Counted from the first letter of the stretch, positions 6,842-15,261 are shown. The stretch: DNA of 15,570 nt from an uncultured Clostridia bacterium (GCA_946405475.1 CAMJHI010000024.1:1-15570), one strand, 5' to 3'. A program made the numbers and translations. The notes: generated by a model from the sequence alone, not told the origin.

Positions 6842-8008
6842 TTATTTTAATGCGTTTTTGTATAACGCAATTTTACGGTCCAGTGCGGCGCGGTCGTCGT
6901 TGGGATCAACCCAGAGATAGACGGTCTTCGCCAGCCGCTCAAGCGTTTGCGGGCACATATCCTCGCGGTAATCGGAGATGATACCGCGGTTTGCTTCCAT
7001 GCGGAACGGATCCATCAGCGGATGCAGCGCGCCGCGCTTTTTCATGATCGGCGTCCAGTACTTATAAATATGCTTGCCCGTGTCGATGGGCAGAACGCCG
7101 CCCACGCCCTCGGCCGCAGCGAACCGGCGGGCGGCTTCTTCACTGTCGAACTGCAAAGCCAGCGTCGTGCCGCAGTCGCCGGCCGGATCGTTCGAGGGAA
7201 GGAAGCGGCACGCATCGGCAAGCTGCTGCATCATATAGGCTTTGTTGGCGCGCAGGTCGGCCAGGATGCCGTCGAGCCGGTCAAGCTGAACGTTCATCAC
7301 GGCGGCGCACAGCTCGTTGGAGCGGTATTCGCTGCCGCAGAATTCCTCGGTTTCAAAGTCGCTCATCTGATCGCCGAAATAGGCGATGGCGCTGCTATCG
7401 TGATAAATGAGCGCGCGCTCAAACACCCGCTTGTCGTTGGTGAGCAGCGCGCCGCCCTCGCCGCAGGTGAGGATCTTGAAAAAGTTGACGCTCAGCGCGC
7501 CCGCATGACCGATCGTGCCGAGGCGGCGCCCCTGATAGCTGCCGCCGTCCGCCTGACAGGCGTCCTCCAGCACAAACAGCCCGTGGCGCTCGGCCAGCGC
7601 CATCATGCTTTTCATATCGCAGGGAAAGCCCTGAATATGAACGGGGATGACGGCTTTGGTATGGGGCGTGATCTTTTTTGAAACGTCCTGCGGGTCGATG
7701 GTGAGCGAGTCGTCGACCTCCGCCAGCACGGGGATCGCACCCGCGGCGACGACCGCCATGGCCGTGGCGATATAAGTATAAGCCGGAACGATCACTTCAT
7801 CGCCGGGGCCGACGCCCAGCGCGACGAGCGCCGAGGTCAGCGCGGCATGGCCGCTGGTCATGAAAATGCTGTAAGCCGCGCCGAAGAGCTTTTTCATCTT
7901 ATCCTCGACCCGGCGGGATTCCTGCAGGCCGCCGTTGATTTTGAACAGGTCGCCCGCCTCGATCACTTTTTTCAGTTCCGCAAGTTCTTCTGCTCCGATG
8001 CGATACAT
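6842..8008 (-). CDS. DegT/DnrJ/EryC1/StrS-family PLP aminotransferase
   Basis: A 388-residue fold-type I PLP enzyme of the sugar-aminotransferase family, full length for the group. The N-terminal part has TSGHAALTSAL (51-61), the cofactor phosphate-binding region. VLEDACQA holds D149, which contacts the pyridine nitrogen, and SVNFFKILTCGEGGA places the Schiff-base lysine at K178. These enzymes usually transfer an amino group from Glu or Gln to a keto-sugar or keto-cyclitol; the substrate cannot be fixed here. No neighbouring nucleotide-sugar dehydratase or epimerase is seen, so a standard deoxyaminosugar pathway is not supported by context. Its GGGGAG ribosome site lies inside the last codons of the ceramidase-like gene and only 3 bases separate stop and start, implying translational coupling. 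Confidence 0.92.
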   Translation of the reverse strand: MYRIGAEELAELKKVIEAGDLFKINGGLQESRRVEDKMKKLFGAAYSIFMTSGHAALTSALVALGVGPGDEVIVPAYTYIATAMAVVAAGAIPVLAEVDDSLTIDPQDVSKKITPHTKAVIPVHIQGFPCDMKSMMALAERHGLFVLEDACQADGGSYQGRRLGTIGHAGALSVNFFKILTCGEGGALLTNDKRVFERALIYHDSSAIAYFGDQMSDFETEEFCGSEYRSNELCAAVMNVQLDRLDGILADLRANKAYMMQQLADACRFLPSNDPAGDCGTTLALQFDSEEAARRFAAAEGVGGVLPIDTGKHIYKYWTPIMKKRGALHPLMDPFRMEANRGIISDYREDMCPQTLERLAKTVYLWVDPNDDRAALDRKIALYKNALK

Positions 8009-8011
8009 CGC

Positions 8012-9319
8012 TTACTCCCCTTTTTTCAGAATCTCCCGGATATGGTTCACGGTTTTTTTCATCACTTCAAAGTCCGCGTTGTCGGCATAGGGCTGGTCGT
8101 GACCGCTGTACTGATACATATCGACTTCATAGCCGCCGCGGCACTTGGCCTCTTCCGTGATGAAATAGCCCATGGAGCCGTTGGCGTTGGACAATGACAG
8201 CACGCGCTTATCGGCAAAGCAATCATCGATGCGCAGACCGATGAGCGAAAACAGCTCAAACGGGAACGACACGAACACAAGATTGCCCAGCGCGACGACC
8301 GATTGGTGGAACGGCGTGCCCGTGATTTCCGGCTTGCCGTTTGCATAAGCGTTCAGCACGAGCTGCGCGTAATGGCGCTGCGCCAGCTCGGAATTGATCG
8401 AATCGGCGGCGAACCGGTCAAAAATCGCCTGCGCTTCCTCCTGCGGGATGCGCGCCTTCATGCCGACCGAAAGATCACCGCCGCCGCAGACAAGGTCGAG
8501 CGGGCGGTAATCGTGGATCGTCTGAAAAATGCGCACCGCGTCGCGCGCGCCCACCCAGCCGATTTCATAAATATGCCGGATGCCGTCGCCCGCCGTGCCG
8601 CCGTTGTTGAGCCGCGGGCCGATATCGCCCTCGGGGCCGTTGAAAAAGGCCGTGACCGCGCCGCTGACGCGCTCAAGCTCATCGGTCATCACACCCGACC
8701 AGTCGCGCGATATTTCGCGGTTGCACCCGGCCGCCGTGCCGTGACAGGCGTAATGGATCAGGTTGGCGACGACCTGCCCCGCCTCATTTTTGAATGAAAC
8801 GACCGTCATGCGCGGATCAAAGCACGCGTGCGGGTTCTGGCCGAACACGATGACGTTCTCCGGCGTGAGCTCGCGGCGGTTCACGCCGACGAAGCTGATG
8901 CCGACGGCGTAACCGACGGTGACGGGCTGACGGTTTCGGATCGCCTCATCCACGCCCTTCATGAGCTGAGGAACCAGAATTTCGTCAACATAATCATGAT
9001 CGATATCGCCCCAGCCGACCTCGCCGCAGGTGTTCGGTCCGGAATGGGTATGCGTGGCGCAGAGGATGCAGTTTTCTTTCGGAATGGAAAAAGCCCGTTC
9101 GATTTTTGCGGCGATCTCATCATAAAGCGCGTTGGCGACGGAGCCGAGGGTGACGGAGATCATCAGCGCCTGCCGCGCCCCCTGCGTGAAAGAAAAGCAG
9201 GTCGCGGTCAGATCGTCTTCGACCTTTTCGGAAATGACGTCGGGGCGGTAGCCGTAAAGATGGCAGCCGACCGCGGGGGTGATGATTTGTTTGCTGACGC
9301 CCAGGCACAACGGTTCCAT
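8012..9319 (-). CDS. Neutral/alkaline ceramidase-superfamily protein lacking a signal peptide
   Basis: A 435-residue protein matching the N-terminal domain of neutral/alkaline non-lysosomal ceramidases. The zinc-site motifs THTHSGP (H90, H92) and HYACHG (H189, H193) and the later FPFELF (E355) are present. The nucleophile motif of true ceramidases, GDVSPN, reads GDIGPR (231-236), so the catalytic serine is a glycine. There is no signal peptide and no C-terminal ceramidase domain, so it is a short cytoplasmic form. Amide or ester hydrolysis by a zinc-activated water is possible, but ceramide is an unlikely substrate; its coupling to a sugar/cyclitol-type aminotransferase suggests a small polar substrate (inference). 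The ATG at 9319 follows GGGAGAGG by 5 nt. The frame stays open upstream to 10294, but that part is antisense to a GH16 gene and is rejected. First gene of the operon. Confidence 0.85.
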   Translation of the reverse strand: MEPLCLGVSKQIITPAVGCHLYGYRPDVISEKVEDDLTATCFSFTQGARQALMISVTLGSVANALYDEIAAKIERAFSIPKENCILCATHTHSGPNTCGEVGWGDIDHDYVDEILVPQLMKGVDEAIRNRQPVTVGYAVGISFVGVNRRELTPENVIVFGQNPHACFDPRMTVVSFKNEAGQVVANLIHYACHGTAAGCNREISRDWSGVMTDELERVSGAVTAFFNGPEGDIGPRLNNGGTAGDGIRHIYEIGWVGARDAVRIFQTIHDYRPLDLVCGGGDLSVGMKARIPQEEAQAIFDRFAADSINSELAQRHYAQLVLNAYANGKPEITGTPFHQSVVALGNLVFVSFPFELFSLIGLRIDDCFADKRVLSLSNANGSMGYFITEEAKCRGGYEVDMYQYSGHDQPYADNADFEVMKKTVNHIREILKKGE

Positions 9320-9347
9320 ATGATCCTCTCCCTTGCTGCATCGGTGG

Positions 9348-9376
9348 TTGACAGTTCTCCTTTTTTGATTTATCAT
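9348..9376 (+). promoter_or_regulatory. Promoter of the second GH16 gene with overlapping palindrome
   Basis: A consensus TTGACA (9348-9353) and TATCAT (9371-9376) are 17 bases apart; the AAAGGAGG ribosome site is at 9388-9395. A 6-bp inverted repeat, TTTGAT-N5-ATCAAA at 9364-9380, covers the -10 box and could be an operator. No convincing minus-strand promoter for the divergent ceramidase-like operon was found in the same 84-base gap. Confidence 0.7.
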
Positions 9377-9403
9377 CAAATTAACATAAAGGAGGCCTGA
9401 CCC

Positions 9404-10345
9404 ATGCGTTTTTTCGCCGTCACGTTTGCTAAACGACAGCTTACCGCTTTTTCGGGCGTTTTTCAAGTCATCAGGCAAATATTCAGAAATATTTTTCATT
9501 TCAGGAAACTCGCCGCGCTCATCACCGCGTTTTTTCAGCTCCTCGGCGCGTTCCTGTTCGACACCCCGGTGACGCCCTACAAAGACAGCATCGACATGAG
9601 CCGCTTTTCGCTCGTCTGGTCGGATGAATTCGACCATGGGTTCGACACGACAGTCTGGCAGGGGCATTACGTCTATGGCGCGACCGACACGCAGCGCCGC
9701 GACGTGGCCTGGTGGAACCGCGAACAGGTCGGCTTCACCGACGACGGCTGCCTGAAGCTGACGGTGGAATATAAAGAAAACGGCCCCGCCGGCGCGGGCT
9801 ACTATTCCTACGGCATGGAAACGAACCCCAACAAAAACTATTCCGGCGACCACGCGGGTTATGAGCAGCTTTACGGCTATTTTGAGATCCGTTGCATCCT
9901 GCCGAAGGGTGCCGGGCTGAACCCCGCCTTCTGGCTGCTGAGCGACGGCATGTGGGCGGACGACACGGACGGCGGCGTGACCGGCGCGGAGGTCGACGTG
10001 TTTGAAACAAGGACAAAATTCGACGAAAAGAGCCCGTATTTCGGCTCCGTGTTCCACACCATCCACGTCGATTCCTACGAGGAGGCGCACCGCTGGGAAA
10101 ATCAGGGCTCGTTTTACGCAAACGACCCGTACAACCAATTCAACACCTACGGCGTGGAGTGGAACGAAAACGAATACGTTTTTTATATCAACGGCGTGGA
10201 AACGGCGCGCACGGATTTCGGCGGCGTTTGCCGTGTTCCGCTCTATCTGATCATTTCGATCGGGGTGGACGAAAACGTGATGAACAGCAGCCATCTGCCC
10301 GCCGAAATGCTGGTGGATTACGTGCGCTGCTATCAGTACCGGTGA
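9404..10345 (+). CDS. Glycoside hydrolase family 16 enzyme with atypical N-terminus
   Basis: A 313-residue GH16 enzyme, a paralogue of the one at 2599-3498. The catalytic domain starts at FSLVWSDEFD (68-77) and ends at VDYVRCYQYR like its relative; the catalytic loop EVDVFE is at 196-201 (nucleophile E196, acid/base E201). Shared blocks include YGYFE-RC, FNTYG-EW and FYINGVE. The N-terminus is odd: before a signal-like hydrophobic stretch (residues 35-52, KLAALITAFFQLLGAFLF) lie 34 Arg/Phe-rich residues. Yet an ideal AAAGGAGG 8 nt upstream and a consensus promoter support the ATG at 9404, and no internal ATG precedes the hydrophobic segment. It may be exported with a long basic n-region or stay membrane-anchored. 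Substrate not determined; a beta-glucan is the default guess. No clear terminator follows. Confidence 0.88.
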   Translation: MRFFAVTFAKRQLTAFSGVFQVIRQIFRNIFHFRKLAALITAFFQLLGAFLFDTPVTPYKDSIDMSRFSLVWSDEFDHGFDTTVWQGHYVYGATDTQRRDVAWWNREQVGFTDDGCLKLTVEYKENGPAGAGYYSYGMETNPNKNYSGDHAGYEQLYGYFEIRCILPKGAGLNPAFWLLSDGMWADDTDGGVTGAEVDVFETRTKFDEKSPYFGSVFHTIHVDSYEEAHRWENQGSFYANDPYNQFNTYGVEWNENEYVFYINGVETARTDFGGVCRVPLYLIISIGVDENVMNSSHLPAEMLVDYVRCYQYR

Positions 10346-10419
10346 GCGCTCCGTTTTGCTCGCGCCGCCGTACAGGAGCCGTCGGGAATTTACAGATATC
10401 GGAGAATTGCAGATTCTTC

Positions 10420-10447
10420 TTGAATTTTCCGCGTCGGTGGCTATAAT
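10420..10447 (+). promoter_or_regulatory. Promoter of the glycosyltransferase gene
   Basis: TTGAAT (10420-10425) and a perfect TATAAT (10442-10447) are 16 bases apart. The leader of about 60 nt carries GGGAG at 10497-10501, 10 nt before the ATG. Confidence 0.65.
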
Positions 10448-10511
10448 GAATAGTTAAATTACGCCTGTTTTCATTTTTGGAATTCCGGAGTGACATGGGA
10501 GAGTCTGACAA

Positions 10512-11636
10512 ATGTCCGTTCAACTGACCATCGGGACCGCCGTTTACAACGTCGGCGAACCATTTCTGCGCGAACACATCGAGGGCGTGATGCGCCAGCT
10601 CACCGATGAAACGGAGCTGCTGCTCATCGACGACTGCTCCACCGACAATTCCGGCGAGATCTGCCGGGAATACGCCGAAAAAGATGAGCGCGTGCGCTAC
10701 ATTCGTCTGGATCACAACAGTTGGCTGAGCACCGTGCGCAACCGCACCATCGCCGAGGCGCAGGGCAAATGGATCCTGTTTGCCGACGGCGACGATCTGC
10801 TGTCTGATCACTGCGTCGAAACCTTTCTGCGTTTTTGCCCCCGTTATAACGAAGCGGCATACGACATCGTCATCCACGACCGGCTGAAATTCGTCGGCCA
10901 AAAACAGCCCGAACAGCCCTGCACGCTCACCGATGTGACGGAGCTGCCGCCGGAAGCGGGGCGCGCATTGAGCGTTTCATGCCTGTGCCTCGATCCGACG
11001 CTCGGCCAGGCGCTCGGCCTGTCGCCGCTGGCGTTTTACCATGCGGCGTGGGCGGCCGTCTACCGCCGGGAATTTCTGGTGCAGAACGAGCTGCTGTTCC
11101 CCGTCAAACAAAAGAAAGCGCAGGACAGCGTGTTCAACACCCAGGCCTACTTCCACGCAGAAAAAATTGCCTGGCTGCCCTACGTGATGTATTACTACCG
11201 CACCAACGAGCAGGGCATCACCAAGCGATACAGCCGCGATTTTCCGCAGATGGCGCAATCGCTGATCGAGCACCTGAAGGCGTGTGAAGAATCTCAGTTT
11301 CCGGGCGACGATGACGTGACGGCAAGATTCATCCAGCACCGCGTCGGTTCCCTGCTTTTAGACAATATGCGCCTGAATCTGTTCCATCATGACAACCCGA
11401 AGCCCCGCAAGGAAAGAAAGCGGGAATTTCTGGCTTTCATCGCGGGGGAGCCCTATCAGACCGCGCTGCGCAGCTTTGACCCCCAGACAAGCGGCCGGTG
11501 GGAATGGCATCTGCCGATGCGGCTCGCGCAGAAAAAATGCTTTGCGCTGCTTGACCTGCTCATGCGGGACCCCAAGCTCGATCAAAAGCTTTGCGGCGCC
11601 GACAAAAGGCTGACAAAGCTGTTCAAAATGCAATAA
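10512..11636 (+). CDS. Family 2 glycosyltransferase (GT-A fold)
   Basis: A 374-residue cytoplasmic inverting glycosyltransferase. The GT2 pattern is clear: beta-strand TIGTAVYNVG near the N-terminus, LLLIDDCSTDNS (37-47, D40/D41 for nucleotide binding), and FADGDD (90-95) with the metal-binding DxD. Further on, HAAWAAVYRREFL (177-189) and QDSVFN (204-209, D205 as the probable base) match the acceptor side of capsule/teichoic-type GT2 enzymes, and YYYR follows. Residues after about 240 form an alpha-helical C-terminal region of no known type; there are no transmembrane segments. The donor sugar and product are unknown; surface polysaccharide or glycoprotein assembly is the usual role. It stands alone between its own promoter and terminator, so context adds little. 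Confidence 0.88.
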   Translation: MSVQLTIGTAVYNVGEPFLREHIEGVMRQLTDETELLLIDDCSTDNSGEICREYAEKDERVRYIRLDHNSWLSTVRNRTIAEAQGKWILFADGDDLLSDHCVETFLRFCPRYNEAAYDIVIHDRLKFVGQKQPEQPCTLTDVTELPPEAGRALSVSCLCLDPTLGQALGLSPLAFYHAAWAAVYRREFLVQNELLFPVKQKKAQDSVFNTQAYFHAEKIAWLPYVMYYYRTNEQGITKRYSRDFPQMAQSLIEHLKACEESQFPGDDDVTARFIQHRVGSLLLDNMRLNLFHHDNPKPRKERKREFLAFIAGEPYQTALRSFDPQTSGRWEWHLPMRLAQKKCFALLDLLMRDPKLDQKLCGADKRLTKLFKMQ

Positions 11637-11640
11637 TACC

Positions 11641-11675
11641 CGCCCCTGTGCCTGAAAAGAAGCACGGGGCGTTTT
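11641..11675 (+). terminator. Rho-independent terminator after the glycosyltransferase
   Basis: CGCCCCTGTGC (11641-11651) pairs with GCACGGGGCG (11662-11671) with one bulged T and a 10-nt loop, followed by TTTT. It starts 4 bases after the stop codon. The T-tract is short. Confidence 0.75.
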
Positions 11676-11740
11676 GCCGCCCGGCGCACGGCAGGCCGGG
11701 AGCTGCGTTTTACAAAAAACGAGAAATAAGCAAAGAAGCC

Positions 11741-11769
11741 TTGCTTTCCGGGCGGAAAGATACTATAAT
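11741..11769 (+). promoter_or_regulatory. Promoter of the antiporter gene
   Basis: TTGCTT (11741-11746) and a perfect TATAAT (11764-11769) are separated by 17 bases, 41 bases upstream of the ATG. A weak AAAGGA ribosome site (11794-11799) follows. Confidence 0.7.
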
Positions 11770-11810
11770 GTAAAGTTATAAAACAAATTTGCAAAAGGAA
11801 GTCTTCATTC

Positions 11811-13085
11811 ATGATCGCATTACTCAACGTCGCGTTCGCACTGCTGGCCGGGCTGATGATGACGCGCCTGTTCAGCAAAAAACACTTGCCCGACGTAACG
11901 GCTTTTCTGGTTTCCGGTGTCCTGATCGGGCCGTTTTGTCTGGGGCGGCTGGGCATACCCGGCCTCGGCTTTCCCACTTATGACGACGTAGCGGCGCTGA
12001 GCGTGCTGTCGAACGTGGCTATGGGGTTCATCGCGTTTGCCATCGGCAACGAGTTCCGGCTGGAATCGCTGAAAAAGACCGGCCGCTCGGCGCTGATCAT
12101 CGGCGTGGTGCAGTCCGTGATCGCAAGCCTCCTGGTCGATCTTACGCTGCTGCTGTTCCATCTGGCGCGCCCCGATCTGCTCTCGGCTCCCGCAGCGATC
12201 ACGCTGGGCGCCATTGCCGCCGCCACCGCGCCCGCCGCCACGCTGATGGTGGTGCGCCAATATAAGGCAAAGGGTGAACTGACAAGCCTGCTGCTGCCCA
12301 TCGTCGCCCTTGACGACGCGGTGGGGCTGATCATTTTCGCCGTTTCCTTCGGCATCGCCCGCGCGCTCATTTCCGGGTCGGTGAGCCTTGTTTCCGTTCT
12401 CGTCGAGCCGCTGATTGAGATCGTCTGCTCGCTGCTGCTCGGCGCGGCCGCGGGGTTCCTGCTGACGAAGCTTGAAACCATGTTCCACTCCAACACCAAC
12501 CGCACTTCCATGACCATTGCGTTCGTGCTGCTGACCGTGGCGCTCTCGTCGCTCAAATTCACTGTCGGCGGCGTCAAAATCGGTTTTTCCTCGCTGCTTG
12601 TGTGCATGATGCTGGGCACGCTGTTCTGCAACCTCAGCCCCCTGTCGGACGACCTGATGAACCGCGCCGACCGCTGGTCGCGCCCGCTGCTGGCCGTGTT
12701 TTTTGTCATCAGCGGCGCGGAACTGCAGTTAGAGGTGTTCGGTGAGCCCATGCTCGTGCTCATCGGCGTGATCTACATTGCCGCGCGCTCGCTGGGCAAA
12801 TATTTCGGCGCTTACGGCTCCGCCCGCCTGACCCATTGCAGCCAGAAGGTCGTGAAGAACCTCGGCATCACTCTGCTGCCGCAGGCCGGTGTGGCGCTTG
12901 GCATGTGCGTGACGGCGCAGGCGCTCGGCGGCAAGGACGGCGCGCTGGTGCGCAACATCATCCTGTTCTCGGTGCTGATCTATGAGCTGGTCGGCCCGCT
13001 GATGACCAAAAAGGCGCTTGAATCGGCCGGTGAGATCACCTCCGAAACCGTTGACCGCCGCAGCACCGCCGAGAAAAAAGCATGA
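11811..13085 (+). CDS. CPA2-type cation:proton antiporter (Na+/H+ exchanger family)
   Basis: A 424-residue inner-membrane protein with about 12 hydrophobic segments matching the Na+/H+ exchanger family. The core carries ATAPAATLMV (138-147), the unwound-helix region, and ALDDAVGLI (166-174) with the paired aspartates D168-D169 typical of electrogenic CPA2 carriers such as NapA and NhaA; CPA1 members have ND. FLVSGVLIGPF (32-42) and LLPQAGVALGMC near the C-terminus also fit. There is no TrkA-N/RCK regulatory domain, which Kef-type transporters would have, so Na+(Li+)/H+ exchange is likeliest. A charged tail of about 25 residues ends the protein. With the pyrophosphatase gene in the same window it would serve sodium/proton balance, although the two are 9 kb apart and not co-transcribed. 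Confidence 0.9.
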   Translation: MIALLNVAFALLAGLMMTRLFSKKHLPDVTAFLVSGVLIGPFCLGRLGIPGLGFPTYDDVAALSVLSNVAMGFIAFAIGNEFRLESLKKTGRSALIIGVVQSVIASLLVDLTLLLFHLARPDLLSAPAAITLGAIAAATAPAATLMVVRQYKAKGELTSLLLPIVALDDAVGLIIFAVSFGIARALISGSVSLVSVLVEPLIEIVCSLLLGAAAGFLLTKLETMFHSNTNRTSMTIAFVLLTVALSSLKFTVGGVKIGFSSLLVCMMLGTLFCNLSPLSDDLMNRADRWSRPLLAVFFVISGAELQLEVFGEPMLVLIGVIYIAARSLGKYFGAYGSARLTHCSQKVVKNLGITLLPQAGVALGMCVTAQALGGKDGALVRNIILFSVLIYELVGPLMTKKALESAGEITSETVDRRSTAEKKA

Positions 13086-13102
13086 AAATCTCGGCGGAAA
13101 TC

Positions 13103-13131
13103 TTGTCTTCATGCCGGATCTGTATTATAAT
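13103..13131 (+). promoter_or_regulatory. Promoter of the tandem alpha/beta-hydrolase genes
   Basis: TTGTCT (13103-13108) and a perfect TATAAT (13126-13131) are 17 bases apart. The AGGAGG at 13174-13179 lies 7 nt before the ATG. Confidence 0.75.
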
Positions 13132-13186
13132 AAAGTGAGTAGTCTAAATTTACCTTTTTTCCGATACAAAGAGAGGAGGCAACCGC

Positions 13187-15226
13187 ATGAAATACCTGCG
13201 CCGGTCGTTGATCGTGCTGCTTTGCGCCGTCATCGCCGTGACCTCTGTTCTGTTTGTTTCCACCGCCGGTGAGACCGTTCTGGTTCCGGAGGATCACAAA
13301 TATCCGCTCATCATCGTGCCGGGCTACAGCTCCGCCTCAATGTACGTGGTCAAGCCAGACAACCCCAAAAAGCATATCTGGCGCATCGATTTTGCCAACG
13401 TCGCCGGACGTATCGTCAACAACGCCGTTGACGTGGGGCTCGGGCTGTTCCAATGGGCGGTCGGCAACCCCAAGATGATCTCGGAACGGGTCGGGCAGGA
13501 GCTGCTCGACATGTGCGGCGACATGGCCTATGACGAAGACGGCAAGCCGGTGGCCGAGCTGCACTGTTACCACACGGCCGCCGCCGAGGTCAATTCCGCC
13601 TATCTCTTCGCCAATGAGGACGGCAAATACCGGCACGAGATCGAGATCGTGCCCTACGTGGCGCAGGATCTGGGCGAAAAGAGCAACGAATGGACCTTTA
13701 ATTTCAACACCGATTTCCGCCAGAACATCATTTTCTGCGCCCGGGATCTGGCAACACTGATCAAGGACGTGAAGCAATACACCGGTCAGGATCAGGTGAA
13801 TATCATCGCCGTGAGCCACGGCGGTCAGATCTCCGCCACCTATCTTTCCCTTTGCGCCATCGCCGCCAAGGGCGGCGCGCAGGCCAAAGAGCTGGCCGGG
13901 CATCTGGACATGACGGTGAAAGAGCTGACCGAGCTGTTCGACGCCAAAGACGTGCACAACGCCGCGCTCACCGTGCCCGCCATCGGCGGCGCGCTGCTGG
14001 CCTATGACGTGCTGACGAACCGCATCGTGTTCGATGAAGAAACGCTGCTGTATTTCGTGGAATACGGCATGACGCTCGACACCGACTACAACTGGCTGTT
14101 CAAGGCGCAGCAGCTCGGTTTTCTGGACGAGATGCTCGGCTACTTCCAGCCCTATCTCATGCAGGTGCTCGGGCACTGGGGCAGCATGTGGGACTTTGTG
14201 CCGCTGGACAGCTATGAAACCGTCAAGCAAGAAGTGGCAAGCGAACGGTTCCTGCGTTCCGACGTGATCGCGCAGAGCGATTATTTTCATTACAACATCA
14301 TGAACCGCATGGCGGAAAACCTGCAGGCAGCCGAAGGCCTCGGCATCAACGTCTACCTTGTGGCCGGTTCCGGCCTGCCGAGCATCGTGGGCACGCAGGA
14401 ATGCTCCGACGCCATTATTTCCGTCAAAGCCTCCAGCGGCGCGACCGTCGCCCCGCTGGGGCAGCGCTTCGCCAACGGCTATCAGACGCGCAACACGCAG
14501 TGCAAAGACCCTGCGCACAACCACCTTTCCCCCGCCATGGATATCGACCTGTCCACCGGCTACCTGCCCGAAACGACGTGGATCGTCAACCGCTACTTCC
14601 ACGGCATGATGTATAAGGACGATTACGTCAGAGACCTGCTGAAAACGCTCATCGAAAGCGACAGCAGAGTAACGGTTCATGATAAAGAAGAATTCCCCCA
14701 GTTCCACGAGGCCATGAACGTGAGCGAATCGGTCTATGCCGAATTCGACACGTCGAAGACCGGCTTTGTCAGCGCAGACGATCACGCGCTGACCATCAAG
14801 AACCTGTCAAAGGACAGCCGGATGATCCTGCTTTCGGTCACGACCGACAACCCGAGCATCCGCTTCAGCGCCAAGCAGAGCGTGGGCAAAGCCATTGCGC
14901 CGCAGGACAGCATCACGCTGGATTTCGGCGGCACGCTGCAGCCAAAAAGCCTTGAGACCATGCACATCACCGTGTCGTATTATCTGGTCACATCGGTCAC
15001 GCCCGTGAACGAAAAGACCTTCACGTTCACGCTCATGAACGGGGAAGCCGACCCCTACGAGGAAAGCCGACCGTTCGTCGACGCCGGGGCTCCGGCGCAG
15101 CACACCCCCCACCGTTTGTCGAACACCATTTTCGGCCGGCTGCTGAAAAAGACGAATCTCGGCGCGATCCTGTCGCTGTTCTACCGCATTTTCGGCCGAT
15201 ACATCGACCTGCTGTTCCGCCACTGA
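13187..15226 (+). CDS. Secreted alpha/beta hydrolase, LCAT/lipase-like, with C-terminal beta domain and amphipathic tail
   Basis: A 679-residue exported protein. The signal peptide covers roughly residues 1-29. YPLIIVPGYSSAS (39-51) is the first strand and oxyanion region of an alpha/beta hydrolase, and NIIAVSHGGQ (205-214) is the nucleophile elbow with S210 in an AxSxG version of GxSxG. Arrangement and size recall lecithin:cholesterol acyltransferase-like lipases; candidates for the acid and base are D in SPAMDID and H in NRYFHGM, unproven. Residues 520-625 look like an Ig-like beta domain. After a Pro-rich hinge (AGAPAQHTPH) the last 35 residues form a basic amphipathic tail containing NLGAILSLFYRIFGR. 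The substrate is probably a lipid ester or wall-associated ester (inference). A paralogue follows 35 bases downstream. Confidence 0.8.
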   Translation: MKYLRRSLIVLLCAVIAVTSVLFVSTAGETVLVPEDHKYPLIIVPGYSSASMYVVKPDNPKKHIWRIDFANVAGRIVNNAVDVGLGLFQWAVGNPKMISERVGQELLDMCGDMAYDEDGKPVAELHCYHTAAAEVNSAYLFANEDGKYRHEIEIVPYVAQDLGEKSNEWTFNFNTDFRQNIIFCARDLATLIKDVKQYTGQDQVNIIAVSHGGQISATYLSLCAIAAKGGAQAKELAGHLDMTVKELTELFDAKDVHNAALTVPAIGGALLAYDVLTNRIVFDEETLLYFVEYGMTLDTDYNWLFKAQQLGFLDEMLGYFQPYLMQVLGHWGSMWDFVPLDSYETVKQEVASERFLRSDVIAQSDYFHYNIMNRMAENLQAAEGLGINVYLVAGSGLPSIVGTQECSDAIISVKASSGATVAPLGQRFANGYQTRNTQCKDPAHNHLSPAMDIDLSTGYLPETTWIVNRYFHGMMYKDDYVRDLLKTLIESDSRVTVHDKEEFPQFHEAMNVSESVYAEFDTSKTGFVSADDHALTIKNLSKDSRMILLSVTTDNPSIRFSAKQSVGKAIAPQDSITLDFGGTLQPKSLETMHITVSYYLVTSVTPVNEKTFTFTLMNGEADPYEESRPFVDAGAPAQHTPHRLSNTIFGRLLKKTNLGAILSLFYRIFGRYIDLLFRH

Positions 15227-15261
15227 CAAAGTTGCAAATCATGTGAAAGAGGGATAGATCT

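Noticed and set aside
6137..6850. Plus-strand frame crossing the MITE and the lipoprotein gene
   Set aside because: It is antisense to a lipoprotein with lipobox and ribosome site; the Arg/Gly-rich translation is a shadow of the ETTA repeat.
9320..10294. Upstream extension of the ceramidase-like frame, which stays open on the minus strand and includes a plausible-looking MKNISEYL start
   Set aside because: It is antisense to the GH16 gene, whose catalytic motifs, promoter and ribosome site are clear, and the proposed starts lack a ribosome site. The ATG at 9319 has one.
13337..14785. 482-codon minus-strand frame opposite the alpha/beta hydrolase
   Set aside because: Same kind of shadow (His/Val/Asp-rich, no domain), while the plus strand encodes a signal peptide, a nucleophile elbow and a paralogue.
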